The notes beneath the pieces are model-generated. The model saw only the letters and a list, made by a program, of their open reading frames with translations, was not told the origin of the DNA and made no database searches. The position numbers were made by a program, and so were the translations under genes. Shown in pieces: positions 1 to 8,284 of a stretch of DNA of 64,000 nt; positions within the stretch are counted from its first letter, which is position 1; each line of letters begins with the position of its first letter. Source of the DNA: Alphaproteobacteria bacterium. GTDB taxonomy: Bacteria > Pseudomonadota > Alphaproteobacteria > Micropepsales > Micropepsaceae. The DNA lies in contig CANJBZ010000006.1 of the NCBI GenBank assembly GCA_947473475.1, forward strand, positions 1 through 64,000, in the 5' to 3' direction.

Positions 1-45
1 GGGCTGTGACCCGCGCTTCGCTCCGCTACGCGCGCCTCACAGCCC
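1..45. repeat. Inverted-repeat hairpin at the window edge
   Basis: Bases 1-9 (GGGCTGTGA) pair perfectly with bases 37-45 (TCACAGCCC) around a GC-rich loop, and GATGACA follows directly. The layout and the trailing GATGACA resemble the ATCCCGG/GGGATGACA repeats found elsewhere in this window, so this is probably the end of such an intergenic element. Confidence 0.5.
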
Positions 46-67
46 GCGATGACACAACACCAACCCG

Positions 68-90
68 GGGCTTCAAAGCCCTTTTCTCTT
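68..90 (+). terminator. Candidate rho-independent terminator
   Basis: A short stem GGGCT-TCAA-AGCCC is followed by TTTTCTCTT. The orientation fits the end of a plus-strand gene lying to the left of the window. The stem is only 5-6 bp, so strength is uncertain. Confidence 0.45.
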
Positions 91-200
91 AACCAGACTG
101 GTACACAATCACGCCGCCATCCGGCACATTTTGTCTCCGCCATTTACAGAATCGCCGCTCTGGAGCACCACTTACCTGAGTGAACGGCGGGGGCCGCAAC

Positions 201-434
201 TTAGCGCCAGCCGTGTGTCACGACACGCTGCAGAGTTTCGGCGACACGGCGACGGTTGATAATTTCCAGAGTGCCGTCGGAGCAGAAAATCACTTTTTCT
301 CGCCAAAGGTGCTGCAACATCCGGTTCACATGAATCGCGCTGACGCCCAAGGCATCAGCCAAGACGCCCTGCGTAAGGGGAAACGGAGAGCACGCCCTGT
401 TCTGTCCGAGTCCCGCTTTTCTCAGACCGCGCGC
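201..434 (-). pseudogene. Truncated Crp/Fnr-family regulator (C-terminal HTH relic)
   Basis: The minus strand reads an open frame ending at the TAA at 201-203. Its translation contains PLTQGVLADALGVSAIHVNR, followed by MLQHLWREKVI and a short wing ending ...VVTHGWR. This is the DNA-recognition helix-turn-helix pattern of alphaproteobacterial Crp/Fnr regulators (PLTQ-LADALG-S-HVNR-LQ-LR). About 75 residues remain. The cyclic-nucleotide-binding domain is absent, because going upstream the frame runs into the 3' end of the thioredoxin-fold gene in another frame. No start codon with a ribosome-binding site is visible. I read it as a broken gene rather than a functional short regulator. Confidence 0.75.
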
Positions 435-435
435 C

Positions 436-987
436 TCACGGGAATAACCGCGAGACCCAGTTCGCCACCGGATCGCCGCTGCCCATGTCGGGCTGAACCA
501 GCCCGTTGACCATGAAGGTTGGCGAGACGTGGATGCCGTTTTGGCGGGCGTATTTGGTGTGCCATTTTACCTCGCGGTCGAGATCGGGAATGGCAAACGC
601 CTCGGCGAGCTTGATGCCGCTGTAACGCTCGATGCGCCGGATAATGTCGTTGGGCGTGGCGTCGAGGTTGGGGCCGCCGGCATGGTGGTCAAATTCGAAT
701 TCCTCACGATGGGCGCCCACCGCAGCCATAACGGCTTTGGCCGCAGCCTTGCCGCCTTGAAGCGTCGAGGCGGCAATGATGCACCGCACGATCACGCCCG
801 AATACATGTGCCAGGGCTGTGAGTGCAGGCGCATCTTGATAGTGATGCGATCCTCACCCGCTTGCGCTAGAAGGTCGTCCAGCTTTCCAAACGCTCTGAC
901 GGAAAACGGACAGGTCGGCTCCAGGAATACCTCCAAAACCGAAGGCCCGTGCCCCCAAACAAGCGGATCGGCGCGCCAACTCGTCAT
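436..987 (-). CDS. DsbA-like thioredoxin-fold protein with a single active-site cysteine
   Basis: About 183 residues with a DsbA/FrnE-type thioredoxin fold. The active-site region reads EPTCPFSVRAF and the cis-proline loop reads HVSPTFMVNG. The motif is CPFS, not CPxC, so the resolving cysteine is missing; a classical disulfide oxidase role is unlikely and a monothiol or glutathione-linked role is more plausible. There is no signal peptide, so it should act in the cytoplasm. The start at 987 is preferred over an upstream one at 1023 because AAGGAG lies 10 bases ahead of it. The gene stands alone, next to the Crp/Fnr relic downstream. Confidence 0.75.
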   Translation of the reverse strand: MTSWRADPLVWGHGPSVLEVFLEPTCPFSVRAFGKLDDLLAQAGEDRITIKMRLHSQPWHMYSGVIVRCIIAASTLQGGKAAAKAVMAAVGAHREEFEFDHHAGGPNLDATPNDIIRRIERYSGIKLAEAFAIPDLDREVKWHTKYARQNGIHVSPTFMVNGLVQPDMGSGDPVANWVSRLFP

Positions 988-1149
988 GCGATATTTTCTC
1001 CTTCGTGGGGTTCCAATCACCAAGGATTGTCAGCCCGCTCAAAGCCATACAAGAAAAAAGAGTCCTTGCCGGGTGCTTGCTGACGCCGCCCCGTTGCCCC
1101 GGCGGAAAGAACCACGCATTCTGCAACGTGCATGAAATCGGGGGAGGAC

Positions 1150-2166
1150 ATGCTGGAGCCTGCAACGATTACGCGACGCCGAATGCTTGAGCTGACCGCG
1201 GCGAGCGGGCTTGGGCTTGTGCCATACAAAAGAGCGTTCGCGGCCGGGCTTGAACCCCGGATCGAGCAATTCGATCCCGCGCTGGAAAAGATTATCTCCG
1301 TGTTCGAACCGATCCGCACACTGGCGACTGGATTTGGCGGTGGCGGCAACACCGAAGGGCCGGTGTGGTGGCATGAGGGCGGCTATCTTCTCTTCAGCTC
1401 CATCGGCGAGCAGAAGCTGATCAAATACACGCCGGGCCAAGGCACCAGCGTCTTTCGCGAGAAGACCAATGGCGCGAACGGCAACACGCGCGACCCGCAT
1501 GGGCGGCTGATCTCCTGCGAAGGTTTGACCCGTCGCGTCACGCGCCTGGAGCCTGATGGCAGCACCACCGTGGTTGCCAATTCCTATCAGGGCAAGCGCA
1601 TCAACAAGCCGAACGATGTCATCGCGAAGTCGGACGGCTCGATCTATTTCACCGATCCGTGGAACATTCCCGATCTGCCGCAGCCCTGGGATTTGGATTT
1701 CAACGGCGTTTACCGCGTGTCTCCCGATCTCGGAACGGTCAATCTTCTGACGCGCGATCTGATTTTGCCGAATGGCCTCGCATTCTCGCCCGATGAAAAA
1801 ATTCTCTATATCGGCGATTCGCGCCGTACACAGATTTTCGCCTTCAACGTCGCCGGCAATGGCTTGCTGCTGACGCAAACGCAGCGCGTCTTCGCCGATC
1901 TGAAAGGGGCCGAACCGGGCGGGCCGGATGGCTTCAAGGTCGATGCTGCGGGGAATCTTTATACCGGCGGTCCGGGCGGGATTTACATCATCGATCCGTC
2001 CGGCAAAAAGCTAGGCCGCATTGTTCACGGCCAGCCGCAGACGACCAATATCGCGTTCGGCGGCGATGATTGGAAAACCCTTTATTTCACCACGCACAGC
2101 ACGCTCGGTGCGGTGCAATTGAAAACCGCCGATATTCCCGTTCCAGTTCCGGCGCGAAAGGCTTAA
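1150..2166 (+). CDS. SMP-30/gluconolactonase-like protein, Tat-exported (paralog 1)
   Basis: 338 residues. The N-terminus carries a twin-arginine signal (TRRRMLELTAASGLGLV), pointing to folded export to the periplasm. The mature part is a six-bladed SMP-30/gluconolactonase/LRE propeller, a family that usually hydrolyses sugar or other lactones with a divalent metal. Family metal-site regions are visible: EGPVWW (Glu), LPNGLAFSPDE (Asn) and PDGFKVD (Asp). GGGGAGG just before the ATG at 1150 chooses this start over 1132. It is followed after 3 bases by a secreted protein of unknown role, so the two are probably one operon. Two close paralogs lie at 4304-5323 and 15833-16837. The substrate is unknown. 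Confidence 0.85.
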   Translation: MLEPATITRRRMLELTAASGLGLVPYKRAFAAGLEPRIEQFDPALEKIISVFEPIRTLATGFGGGGNTEGPVWWHEGGYLLFSSIGEQKLIKYTPGQGTSVFREKTNGANGNTRDPHGRLISCEGLTRRVTRLEPDGSTTVVANSYQGKRINKPNDVIAKSDGSIYFTDPWNIPDLPQPWDLDFNGVYRVSPDLGTVNLLTRDLILPNGLAFSPDEKILYIGDSRRTQIFAFNVAGNGLLLTQTQRVFADLKGAEPGGPDGFKVDAAGNLYTGGPGGIYIIDPSGKKLGRIVHGQPQTTNIAFGGDDWKTLYFTTHSTLGAVQLKTADIPVPVPARKA

Positions 2167-2169
2167 CCC

Positions 2170-3054
2170 ATGCGCTCCCTAAGCAAGCCTCTGAAGGCAG
2201 CCGCCATCCTGACCGCGCTTCTTGGCGGCGCGGCCTTGTGGCCGGTTTCCGCCGCTGAAAACGCCATCCCGAATTTCGACATGGATTCGCGCGTCGGTTG
2301 GATCGCCGGCGTGCCCGACAGCAAGGAGCCCATTGGCGATGATTTCCTGCCGCCGCCGGATGGCGGGCCGGGACCGGTGATGTCCGATCCGGCGCATCCC
2401 TATATCGACAACACCTACGCAACGCGCATGGGCATTCAGCCGACATTCCATGTCGCCGATCTGACCAACCCGATTTTGCAGCCTTGGGTGCGTGAGGAAT
2501 TGCGCAAGGTGAACACCCGCGTGCTTGCGGGCGAAGCGGTGTACACGCCCAAGGAGAGGTGCTGGCCGGTGGGTGTGCCCACCTGGATGCTGTATCCGGT
2601 AACGCCGGTTTTCTTCCTGCAGACGCCCAAAGTGGTGACGCTCATTTGGCAGGAAGACCAAATGGTGCGGCACATCTACATGACCGACAAGCACTCGCCC
2701 AATGTGAAGCCGTCCTGGTTCGGCGAATCTATCGGCCATTACGAAAACGGCGACACGCTGGTGGTCGATACGATCGGGCTGAACACACGCACCTTCGTGG
2801 ATCAATTCCGCACGCCGCACAGCGAAAAGCTGCATGTCGTCGAACGCTATCGGCTGATCGAAGGCGGCAAGGCGATCGAAGCTATCGCGACGGTCGAGGA
2901 TCCCGGTGCGTTCACGACACCCTGGCGCGCAATGCAACGCTACCGCCGCGTCGAGCAGGGGCCGCTGACCGAAAACGTCTGCGCCGAAAACAACGAAGGC
3001 TTCTTCGAGCGGGCCGTCGAACCCATACCGACCGCGGCGAAAGCGGACTTCTAA
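2170..3054 (+). CDS. Secreted protein of a widespread uncharacterised family
   Basis: 294 residues with a Sec signal peptide (about residues 1-28, cleaved after VSA). The core motif runs IGHYENGDTLVVDTIGLN, then PHSEKLHVVERY, then a VEDPGAFTTPW segment. I recognise this pattern from uncharacterised proteins common in Acidobacteria and soil Proteobacteria, often near oxidative enzymes and DUF6152 genes, but I know of no assigned activity. A Cys-Pro pair (ERCWPVGVP) lies near residue 135. It starts 3 bases after the SMP-30 stop, so it is probably cotranscribed with it. An exported accessory or substrate-binding role is inference only. Confidence 0.7.
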   Translation: MRSLSKPLKAAAILTALLGGAALWPVSAAENAIPNFDMDSRVGWIAGVPDSKEPIGDDFLPPPDGGPGPVMSDPAHPYIDNTYATRMGIQPTFHVADLTNPILQPWVREELRKVNTRVLAGEAVYTPKERCWPVGVPTWMLYPVTPVFFLQTPKVVTLIWQEDQMVRHIYMTDKHSPNVKPSWFGESIGHYENGDTLVVDTIGLNTRTFVDQFRTPHSEKLHVVERYRLIEGGKAIEAIATVEDPGAFTTPWRAMQRYRRVEQGPLTENVCAENNEGFFERAVEPIPTAAKADF

Positions 3055-3069
3055 CCAAAGGCCCGCAGC

Positions 3070-4290
3070 CTATTTGGTGAATACCGTCAGATCGACCGAT
3101 TTGCCCATTTGGAAATAGCCGATGGGGGCGGGATGCACGCCGTCGCCGCAATTGTAGGCTTGCGCGATCAGCTCCGGCTTTTCCTTGTCTCGCACGACGG
3201 CGTCGAAATCGAGAACGGCATCGAAGCCGGCTTCCTTCTTGATCCACTCGTTTACCCGCAGGCGGATTTTGTTCTTCTCCTCGCTCCAGCCGGTATCCGC
3301 GACGCCGGGAACCTGTGCGTGGCGCGGGATGATGGTGGCGCCGATGATCTTGATGCCCTTGGCCTTCACCCGTCCGATGACGTTCTTCATCCCGTCGATA
3401 AGCTGCTCGGCGGTCGCGCCGCGGCGCAGGTCGTTGGTGCCTTCGAAAAACACCACATGCGAAACGCCCGGGTGAGACAGCACGTCCCGGTCCAGCCGGT
3501 CGATGCCGATGGGCGAATTGATCACCGGATTGTATCCGGTAAGGTTCATCACCGTGTTGCCGGCGATGCCTTCGTTGACAACCGCCAGACGGACCGGATT
3601 TTGCAAAGCCAGCCGCTGCGACACCAGATCTTCCCAACGATCATGCGCATCCAGCGTCGTGCAGGTGCCATCGGTGATGGAATCGCCGAACGCGACGATG
3701 GCGCTGGCTTGACCTGCGGGACGCACGTCGATGGATTTCAGCCAATACATGGAGGTGGTTTTGCCGGTGAACGCCTTGCCGTCGGCGCTGTCGGTTTGAT
3801 CGCCGCCGTTCGCATCCGTCAGATAAGATGTCACCTGCGCGTTGTTGTGTTGGCTCGGCTGCACGTCCGCGCCGGTCACGAAGAGGCTGACGCCCAAATC
3901 CTGTTGCGCATCGACGCGCATTGCGACGGCGTCGCTTTCCACTGTGCCCCCCGCCGGGATTGTGACGCTGCCCTTCCCGCCGAACGTCACCGGCTTGATC
4001 AGGCCCGCCGCCAGCGCTGGACCGCGCACGCGCGGACCGATGGTGGCATGGGCAAACGTCACCGGGGTTTTGCCGAACGTGTTGTCGAGTCGGATGCGCA
4101 CGGCATCGCCGGGAACGGTCACCCGTGCGATCAGGCGCAAGGAGGCATTGCTGATTTTTTGGTCCGACAAGCCTTGCTGCGAGGTGCCCCACGCCGCGAC
4201 CCAATTGGTATTCTGCGACGACGCCGGCGCCGACGCGAATGCCAAAATTGCCGCAGCCGCTAAACCTGCAATGCGAACGCGCGCTTTCAT
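3070..4290 (-). CDS. Secreted SGNH/GDSL-family hydrolase
   Basis: 406 residues with a Sec signal peptide (AAILAFASAPASS). An N-terminal beta-rich region of about 190 residues precedes the SGNH esterase domain. The four family blocks are visible: FGDSITDG (nucleophile Ser), GIAGN (Gly), EGTNDL (Asn) and DGVHPAPIGY (Asp/His). The family deacylates esters, often carbohydrate acetyl esters, so a periplasmic or extracellular esterase is likely. It lies convergent to the preceding operon and 13 bases downstream of the second SMP-30 gene on the same strand, suggesting joint expression and linked ester/lactone hydrolysis. Confidence 0.85.
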   Translation of the reverse strand: MKARVRIAGLAAAAILAFASAPASSQNTNWVAAWGTSQQGLSDQKISNASLRLIARVTVPGDAVRIRLDNTFGKTPVTFAHATIGPRVRGPALAAGLIKPVTFGGKGSVTIPAGGTVESDAVAMRVDAQQDLGVSLFVTGADVQPSQHNNAQVTSYLTDANGGDQTDSADGKAFTGKTTSMYWLKSIDVRPAGQASAIVAFGDSITDGTCTTLDAHDRWEDLVSQRLALQNPVRLAVVNEGIAGNTVMNLTGYNPVINSPIGIDRLDRDVLSHPGVSHVVFFEGTNDLRRGATAEQLIDGMKNVIGRVKAKGIKIIGATIIPRHAQVPGVADTGWSEEKNKIRLRVNEWIKKEAGFDAVLDFDAVVRDKEKPELIAQAYNCGDGVHPAPIGYFQMGKSVDLTVFTK

Positions 4291-4303
4291 GTGTTCCTCC
4301 GAT

Positions 4304-5323
4304 TCAGAGTTTTTTCGCCGGCACTGGCAGCCCAGCGGTTTTCAAATTCACGCTCGCCAGGAAATTGCGGCTGGTGAAATAGAGTGTTTTCCAATCCGGC
4401 CCGCCGAACGCCACGTTGGTCGTGTTCGGGCCGCCATGGACGATACGCCCGAGCTTCTTGCCCGCCTTGTCCAGAATGTAGAGCCCGCCCGAGCCGCCGG
4501 AATAGACATTGCCTTGCGCGTCGACTTTCATGCCGTCCGGCACGCCGCCTTCCGGCCCGTTCAGATCGGCGAACACCCGCGCGCTCGCTTTGGCAAGCGC
4601 ACCGCTGGGCGCGAGGTTGAAGGCGCGGATATGCCGACGCTGCGAGTCGTCGATGTAGAGCACGCTTTCGTCCGGCGAGAAGGCAAGCCCATTCGGCGTC
4701 AGGAAATCGTCAGCCAAAAGCATGACGCTGCCGAGATCGGGCGAGACCCGGTACACGCCGGGCATCGATACTTCCCAAGGCAGCCCGCTTACGCCGCCGC
4801 CCGGATCGGTGAAGTAGATCGCGCCATCCGATTTGACGACCACATCGTTGGGGCGGCCCAGCCGCTTGCCCTGATAATTGTTGGCGATGACCGTGACACT
4901 GCCATCCGCTTCGATGCGGGTAACGCGCTGCGCGTCGGCCTCACAGACGACCAGCCGTCCTTGCTGATCGCGCGTCAGCCCGTTGCCGCGATTGGTCCCG
5001 TCCTTGAACACCGAGGCGCCCTGGCCCGGTGCATATTTGATGCGGCGGTTGTTGTTGATGTCGCTGAAGAGGAGATAGCCGCCATTATCCGACCACCAGA
5101 CCGGGCCTTCCGCTTGCCCGCGATCGCCGCCATAGCCTTCGGCGAGTATCTTGATCGGTTCGTCCGCGGAAATGATGGCATCCAGCGCCGGGTCGAGCCG
5201 CTCGATACGCCGCATCGGGGCAGCGGCTTGCGCCAGCGCGGCCCCCGTGCGAGTCAGCGCCACACCGGCAAGCGCCGCCATCGTCAGCATGGACCGCCGC
5301 GAAAGCCCGTCCCCTTTGCGCAT
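4304..5323 (-). CDS. SMP-30/gluconolactonase-like protein, Tat-exported (paralog 2)
   Basis: 339 residues. The Tat signal reads LSRRSMLTMAALAG, ending near GAALAQA. The propeller shares long stretches with the proteins at 1150 and 15833, including the EGPVWW, RVTRIEADGSVTVIANNYQG and LTPNGLAFSPDE regions; the metal-site Glu, Asn and Asp are kept. GGAGG five bases before the ATG at 5323 selects that start over the GTG at 5326. The SGNH hydrolase follows 13 bases downstream and a GMC oxidoreductase is divergently transcribed upstream, which suggests oxidation to a lactone followed by ring opening. The actual substrate is unknown. Confidence 0.85.
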   Translation of the reverse strand: MRKGDGLSRRSMLTMAALAGVALTRTGAALAQAAAPMRRIERLDPALDAIISADEPIKILAEGYGGDRGQAEGPVWWSDNGGYLLFSDINNNRRIKYAPGQGASVFKDGTNRGNGLTRDQQGRLVVCEADAQRVTRIEADGSVTVIANNYQGKRLGRPNDVVVKSDGAIYFTDPGGGVSGLPWEVSMPGVYRVSPDLGSVMLLADDFLTPNGLAFSPDESVLYIDDSQRRHIRAFNLAPSGALAKASARVFADLNGPEGGVPDGMKVDAQGNVYSGGSGGLYILDKAGKKLGRIVHGGPNTTNVAFGGPDWKTLYFTSRNFLASVNLKTAGLPVPAKKL

Positions 5324-5388
5324 CACACCCTCCCCATATCGTTGGGATAAGGCTACCGCATCGGCGCGCCTGCTTCCACGGTACCAAT

Positions 5389-5562
5389 GTCCCCTCCCCG
5401 AAATTGCTTCCGCAATTTCGCGCTACGGGCGGGAAAAGGTGCACAGGACCTTTTCCTTTTCGCCCTCCGACCCTCAAGGGGAGGGTAGGATAGCGCTTAC
5501 AAACCACCCTCTCCTTGAGGGAGGGTCGAAGGCGGCGTTTACGGCGCCTTCGGGGAGGGGAC
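5389..5562. repeat. Two inverted copies of the CCCTCCCC/GGGGAGGG repeat
   Basis: Copy one runs from GTCCCCTCCCCG at 5389 to AAGGGGAGGGT at 5486. Copy two is its inverted counterpart, from ACCCTCTCCTTGAGGGAGGG at 5505 to CGGGGAGGGGAC at 5562. The same unit occurs at 34189-34240 and as a half unit at 14323-14347. The right end supplies the Shine-Dalgarno sequence of the GMC oxidoreductase gene. Confidence 0.75.
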
Positions 5563-5567
5563 ATGCG

Positions 5568-7166
5568 ATGGAAGACACATTCGATTTTGTCATCGTCGGC
5601 GCCGGGTCGGCGGGATCGGTGCTGGCCAACCGCCTGTCGGCCGATCCGCGCAACCGCGTGGCGGTGATTGAAGCGGGCGGCCGGGACAATTGGATCTGGT
5701 TCCACATCCCCGTTGGCTATCTGTTTGCCATTGGCAATCCGCGCGCCGATTGGATGTTTCGCACCGAACGCGATCCCGGCCTCAACGGGCGTAGCCTCGC
5801 CTATCCGCGCGGTAAGGTTGTGGGCGGCAGTTCCGCCATCAACGCGATGATCTACATGCGTGGGCAGGCCGCCGATTACGACCGCTGGCGCCAGGGTGGC
5901 CTTGACGGCTGGGGCTGGGACGATGTGCTGCCCTATTTCCTGAGACAGGAGGACCATTTCGGTGGCGCGTCAGACGTCCACGGCGCGGGCGGCGAATGGC
6001 GTGTCGACCAGCCGCGTGTGCGATGGGACCTGCTGGACGCCTTCCGGGAAGCCGCCGCCGCAACAGGAATTCCGTTCACGGATGATTTCAACAGCGGCGA
6101 CAATGAAGGCTGTGGCTACTTCCATGTGAACCAGAAGAACGGCCGCCGCCTCAGCGCCGCGCGGGGGTTTCTGCAGCCGGTGCTGAAACGGCCCAATCTG
6201 TCGCTGATCACGGGTGCGTTGGCCGCACGAGTTGTTTTCGATGGCACGCGGGCGACCGGGATTGCTCTTCAAGAGAATGGAACCCAACGCATAATTTCCG
6301 CCCGCCGCGCGGTCATTCTATCGGCTGGCGCGGTAGCGACACCGGCGCTCCTGGAACGGTCGGGTATTGGCGATGGCGAACGCTTGCGCGCGCTGGGCGT
6401 TCCGGTTGTGCAGCATGTGCCTGGCGTTGGAGAGAATTTGCAGGATCACTTGCAACTTCGCCTGATTTTCAAAGTCAGCGGTGCGCGCACGATGAACGCG
6501 GACTACCGCTCGCTATGGAAGCGCGCCGGTATGGCGCTCGACTATGCGGTGCGGCGCAAGGGACCGCTTACCATGGCGCCCTCGCAATTAGGCGCCTTCA
6601 CACGCTCATCGCCAGAATTCGCAACACCGAATTTGCAGTTCCATGTGCAGCCGCTTTCGCTCGACAAGTTCGGCGACCCGCTGCACGACTTTCCGGCCTT
6701 CACCGTCAGCGTCTGCAATTTGCGCCCGGCAAGCCGTGGTTCCATTCACGCGCGCAGCCGCGATCCGCACGATTCGCCGCTGATTGTGACGAACTACCTG
6801 TCCACACCGGAAGACCGGCGCGTTGCCGTGGATGCCCTCCGCGTTGCGCGGCGGATTGCGGCCGCGCCTCCGCTCGCGCGCTATCACGCGGAAGAATTCA
6901 AACCGGGCGCGAATCTGCAATCCGATGCCGAGCTGATGAAAGCCGCAGGCGATATCGGCACGACGATCTTTCATCCCGTGGGCACCGCCCGCATGGGCCC
7001 CGATCACGATCCCCTGGCGGTGGTGGATTCCTCATTGCGCGTGCGTGGCATCGAAGGCTTGCGCGTCATCGATGCTTCGGTGATGCCGTATATTACCTCG
7101 GGCAATACGGCGGCCCCCACCATGGCGATTGCGGAAAAAGGCGCCGAAATGGCGCTGCGCGATTGA
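5568..7166 (+). CDS. GMC-family FAD-dependent oxidoreductase
   Basis: 532 residues. The N-terminal FAD-binding motif is FVIVGAGSAGSVLANRL with a downstream VIEAGG. The GMC signature loop YPRGKVVGGSSAINAMIYMR is present. The C-terminal half holds the catalytic His in FHPVGTARMG and the Asn in GNTAAPTM. Members oxidise alcohols (choline, aryl, polyethylene glycol and other primary alcohols) to aldehydes or lactones. No signal peptide is visible at the chosen start, so the enzyme is probably cytoplasmic. The ATG at 5568 has AGGGG 7 bases upstream, and that sequence is the end of a dispersed repeat. The substrate cannot be predicted. Confidence 0.88.
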   Translation: MEDTFDFVIVGAGSAGSVLANRLSADPRNRVAVIEAGGRDNWIWFHIPVGYLFAIGNPRADWMFRTERDPGLNGRSLAYPRGKVVGGSSAINAMIYMRGQAADYDRWRQGGLDGWGWDDVLPYFLRQEDHFGGASDVHGAGGEWRVDQPRVRWDLLDAFREAAAATGIPFTDDFNSGDNEGCGYFHVNQKNGRRLSAARGFLQPVLKRPNLSLITGALAARVVFDGTRATGIALQENGTQRIISARRAVILSAGAVATPALLERSGIGDGERLRALGVPVVQHVPGVGENLQDHLQLRLIFKVSGARTMNADYRSLWKRAGMALDYAVRRKGPLTMAPSQLGAFTRSSPEFATPNLQFHVQPLSLDKFGDPLHDFPAFTVSVCNLRPASRGSIHARSRDPHDSPLIVTNYLSTPEDRRVAVDALRVARRIAAAPPLARYHAEEFKPGANLQSDAELMKAAGDIGTTIFHPVGTARMGPDHDPLAVVDSSLRVRGIEGLRVIDASVMPYITSGNTAAPTMAIAEKGAEMALRD

Positions 7167-7172
7167 TCTGAA

Positions 7173-7186
7173 TTAACGATCGTTAA
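7173..7186. promoter_or_regulatory. Perfect 14-bp palindrome TTAACGATCGTTAA
   Basis: A perfect inverted repeat in an AT-rich patch between the GMC gene and yeiH. Position and symmetry suit an operator for the yeiH-lysR unit; the first T and last A also satisfy the T-N-A outline of LysR sites. Which protein binds it is inference. Confidence 0.5.
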
Positions 7187-7255
7187 AATACATATTATCT
7201 GTTGGATAATTGGCGGGAGAAGAACCACACTGGCTTGGCTGTATTTGAGAATGCC

Positions 7256-8281
7256 ATGTCCGTCAGTCCCGCCCCGGAATGTTCCCCGCCCGCCTCGATT
7301 GCGTTGCCGTCCGTCGCTTACGGCATTGGATTTTGCGCCCTCATTGCAGCGGCGGCCTTTGGCCTGCGCAGCATCCCCGGCGTTTCCACGCTCAGCCCGC
7401 TGATCCTTTCAATCGTCTTGGGCATGGCCGTCCATAATGTTTTCGGTACGCCCGCAGCCGCCAAACCTGGCACGGTGTACGCGATGCGGCACATTCTGCG
7501 GTTCGGCGTGATGCTGCTGGGTTTTCAGCTGACGATTCTGCAAATCGGCGAAGTGGGCCTCAGCGGCGTGGCCATTGTCGCCATTTCCCTGGTGGCCTGT
7601 TTTGCGTTCATCATTGCCATGGGATGCGTGTTGAAGGTGGAGCGGAAGCTCACCGAATTAATCGCGGCCGGCACATCGATCTGCGGCGCGTCGGCTGTGA
7701 TCGCAACGAACACCGTTACTCAGGCCTCGGACGAAGACACAGCCTACGCCGTCGTGTGCGTGACGCTGTTCGGCACCGTTGCCATGTTCGTCTATCCCTT
7801 GCTTCCCGCGCTTTTGGATTTGTCGCCGAAAGCCTATGGGTTGTGGGCGGGCGCTTCCGTACACGAGGTCGCCCAAGTGGTGGCCGCCGCCTATCAGGAT
7901 GGCAAGGAAGCAGGTGATTTCGGCACCATTACCAAGCTGACGCGCGTCATCTTCCTGGCCCCGATGGTGGTTGCATTGGGCGTCATGGCCGCACGCAGCC
8001 GCACCGATACCGGCCCGCGTAAGTCCTTTCCCATGCCCTATTTCATCCTGGGCTTCCTCGCGGCGGTGCTGGTCAACAGCGTGTTTCCCATCCCCCCGGC
8101 GCCCAAGGCGATTATTGTCACCACGACGACGTTTCTGCTGGCGTTGGCGCTGGCGGCGCTTGGACTGGCGACCGACTTCGGAAAACTGAAGGCCAAGGGC
8201 ATGCGTCCGTTGCTGCTGTGCGGCGCGGGCTCTATCTTCCTCAGCGTTCTGAGTCTCGTCCTCGTCAAAATCGTGGGATAA
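7256..8281 (+). CDS. YeiH-family putative sulfate/anion exporter
   Basis: About 341 residues, almost entirely hydrophobic with roughly ten membrane helices, matching the YeiH/UPF0324 family of conserved inner-membrane proteins annotated as putative sulfate exporters. Recognisable family segments include ILRFGVMLLGFQLT, the ICGASAVIA loop and GASVHEVAQVVAAAY. The ATG at 7256 is taken as start; in-frame TTG codons at 7202 and 7235 would lengthen it slightly and no start has a strong ribosome-binding site. A LysR regulator begins 3 bases after the stop, as in many yeiH loci, so export is probably controlled by it. Confidence 0.82.
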   Translation: MSVSPAPECSPPASIALPSVAYGIGFCALIAAAAFGLRSIPGVSTLSPLILSIVLGMAVHNVFGTPAAAKPGTVYAMRHILRFGVMLLGFQLTILQIGEVGLSGVAIVAISLVACFAFIIAMGCVLKVERKLTELIAAGTSICGASAVIATNTVTQASDEDTAYAVVCVTLFGTVAMFVYPLLPALLDLSPKAYGLWAGASVHEVAQVVAAAYQDGKEAGDFGTITKLTRVIFLAPMVVALGVMAARSRTDTGPRKSFPMPYFILGFLAAVLVNSVFPIPPAPKAIIVTTTTFLLALALAALGLATDFGKLKAKGMRPLLLCGAGSIFLSVLSLVLVKIVG

Positions 8282-8284
8282 CCT

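Noticed and set aside
180..509. 109-residue plus-strand frame at the left edge
   Set aside because: It is antisense to the Crp/Fnr relic and the 3' end of the thioredoxin-fold gene, both of which show family motifs.
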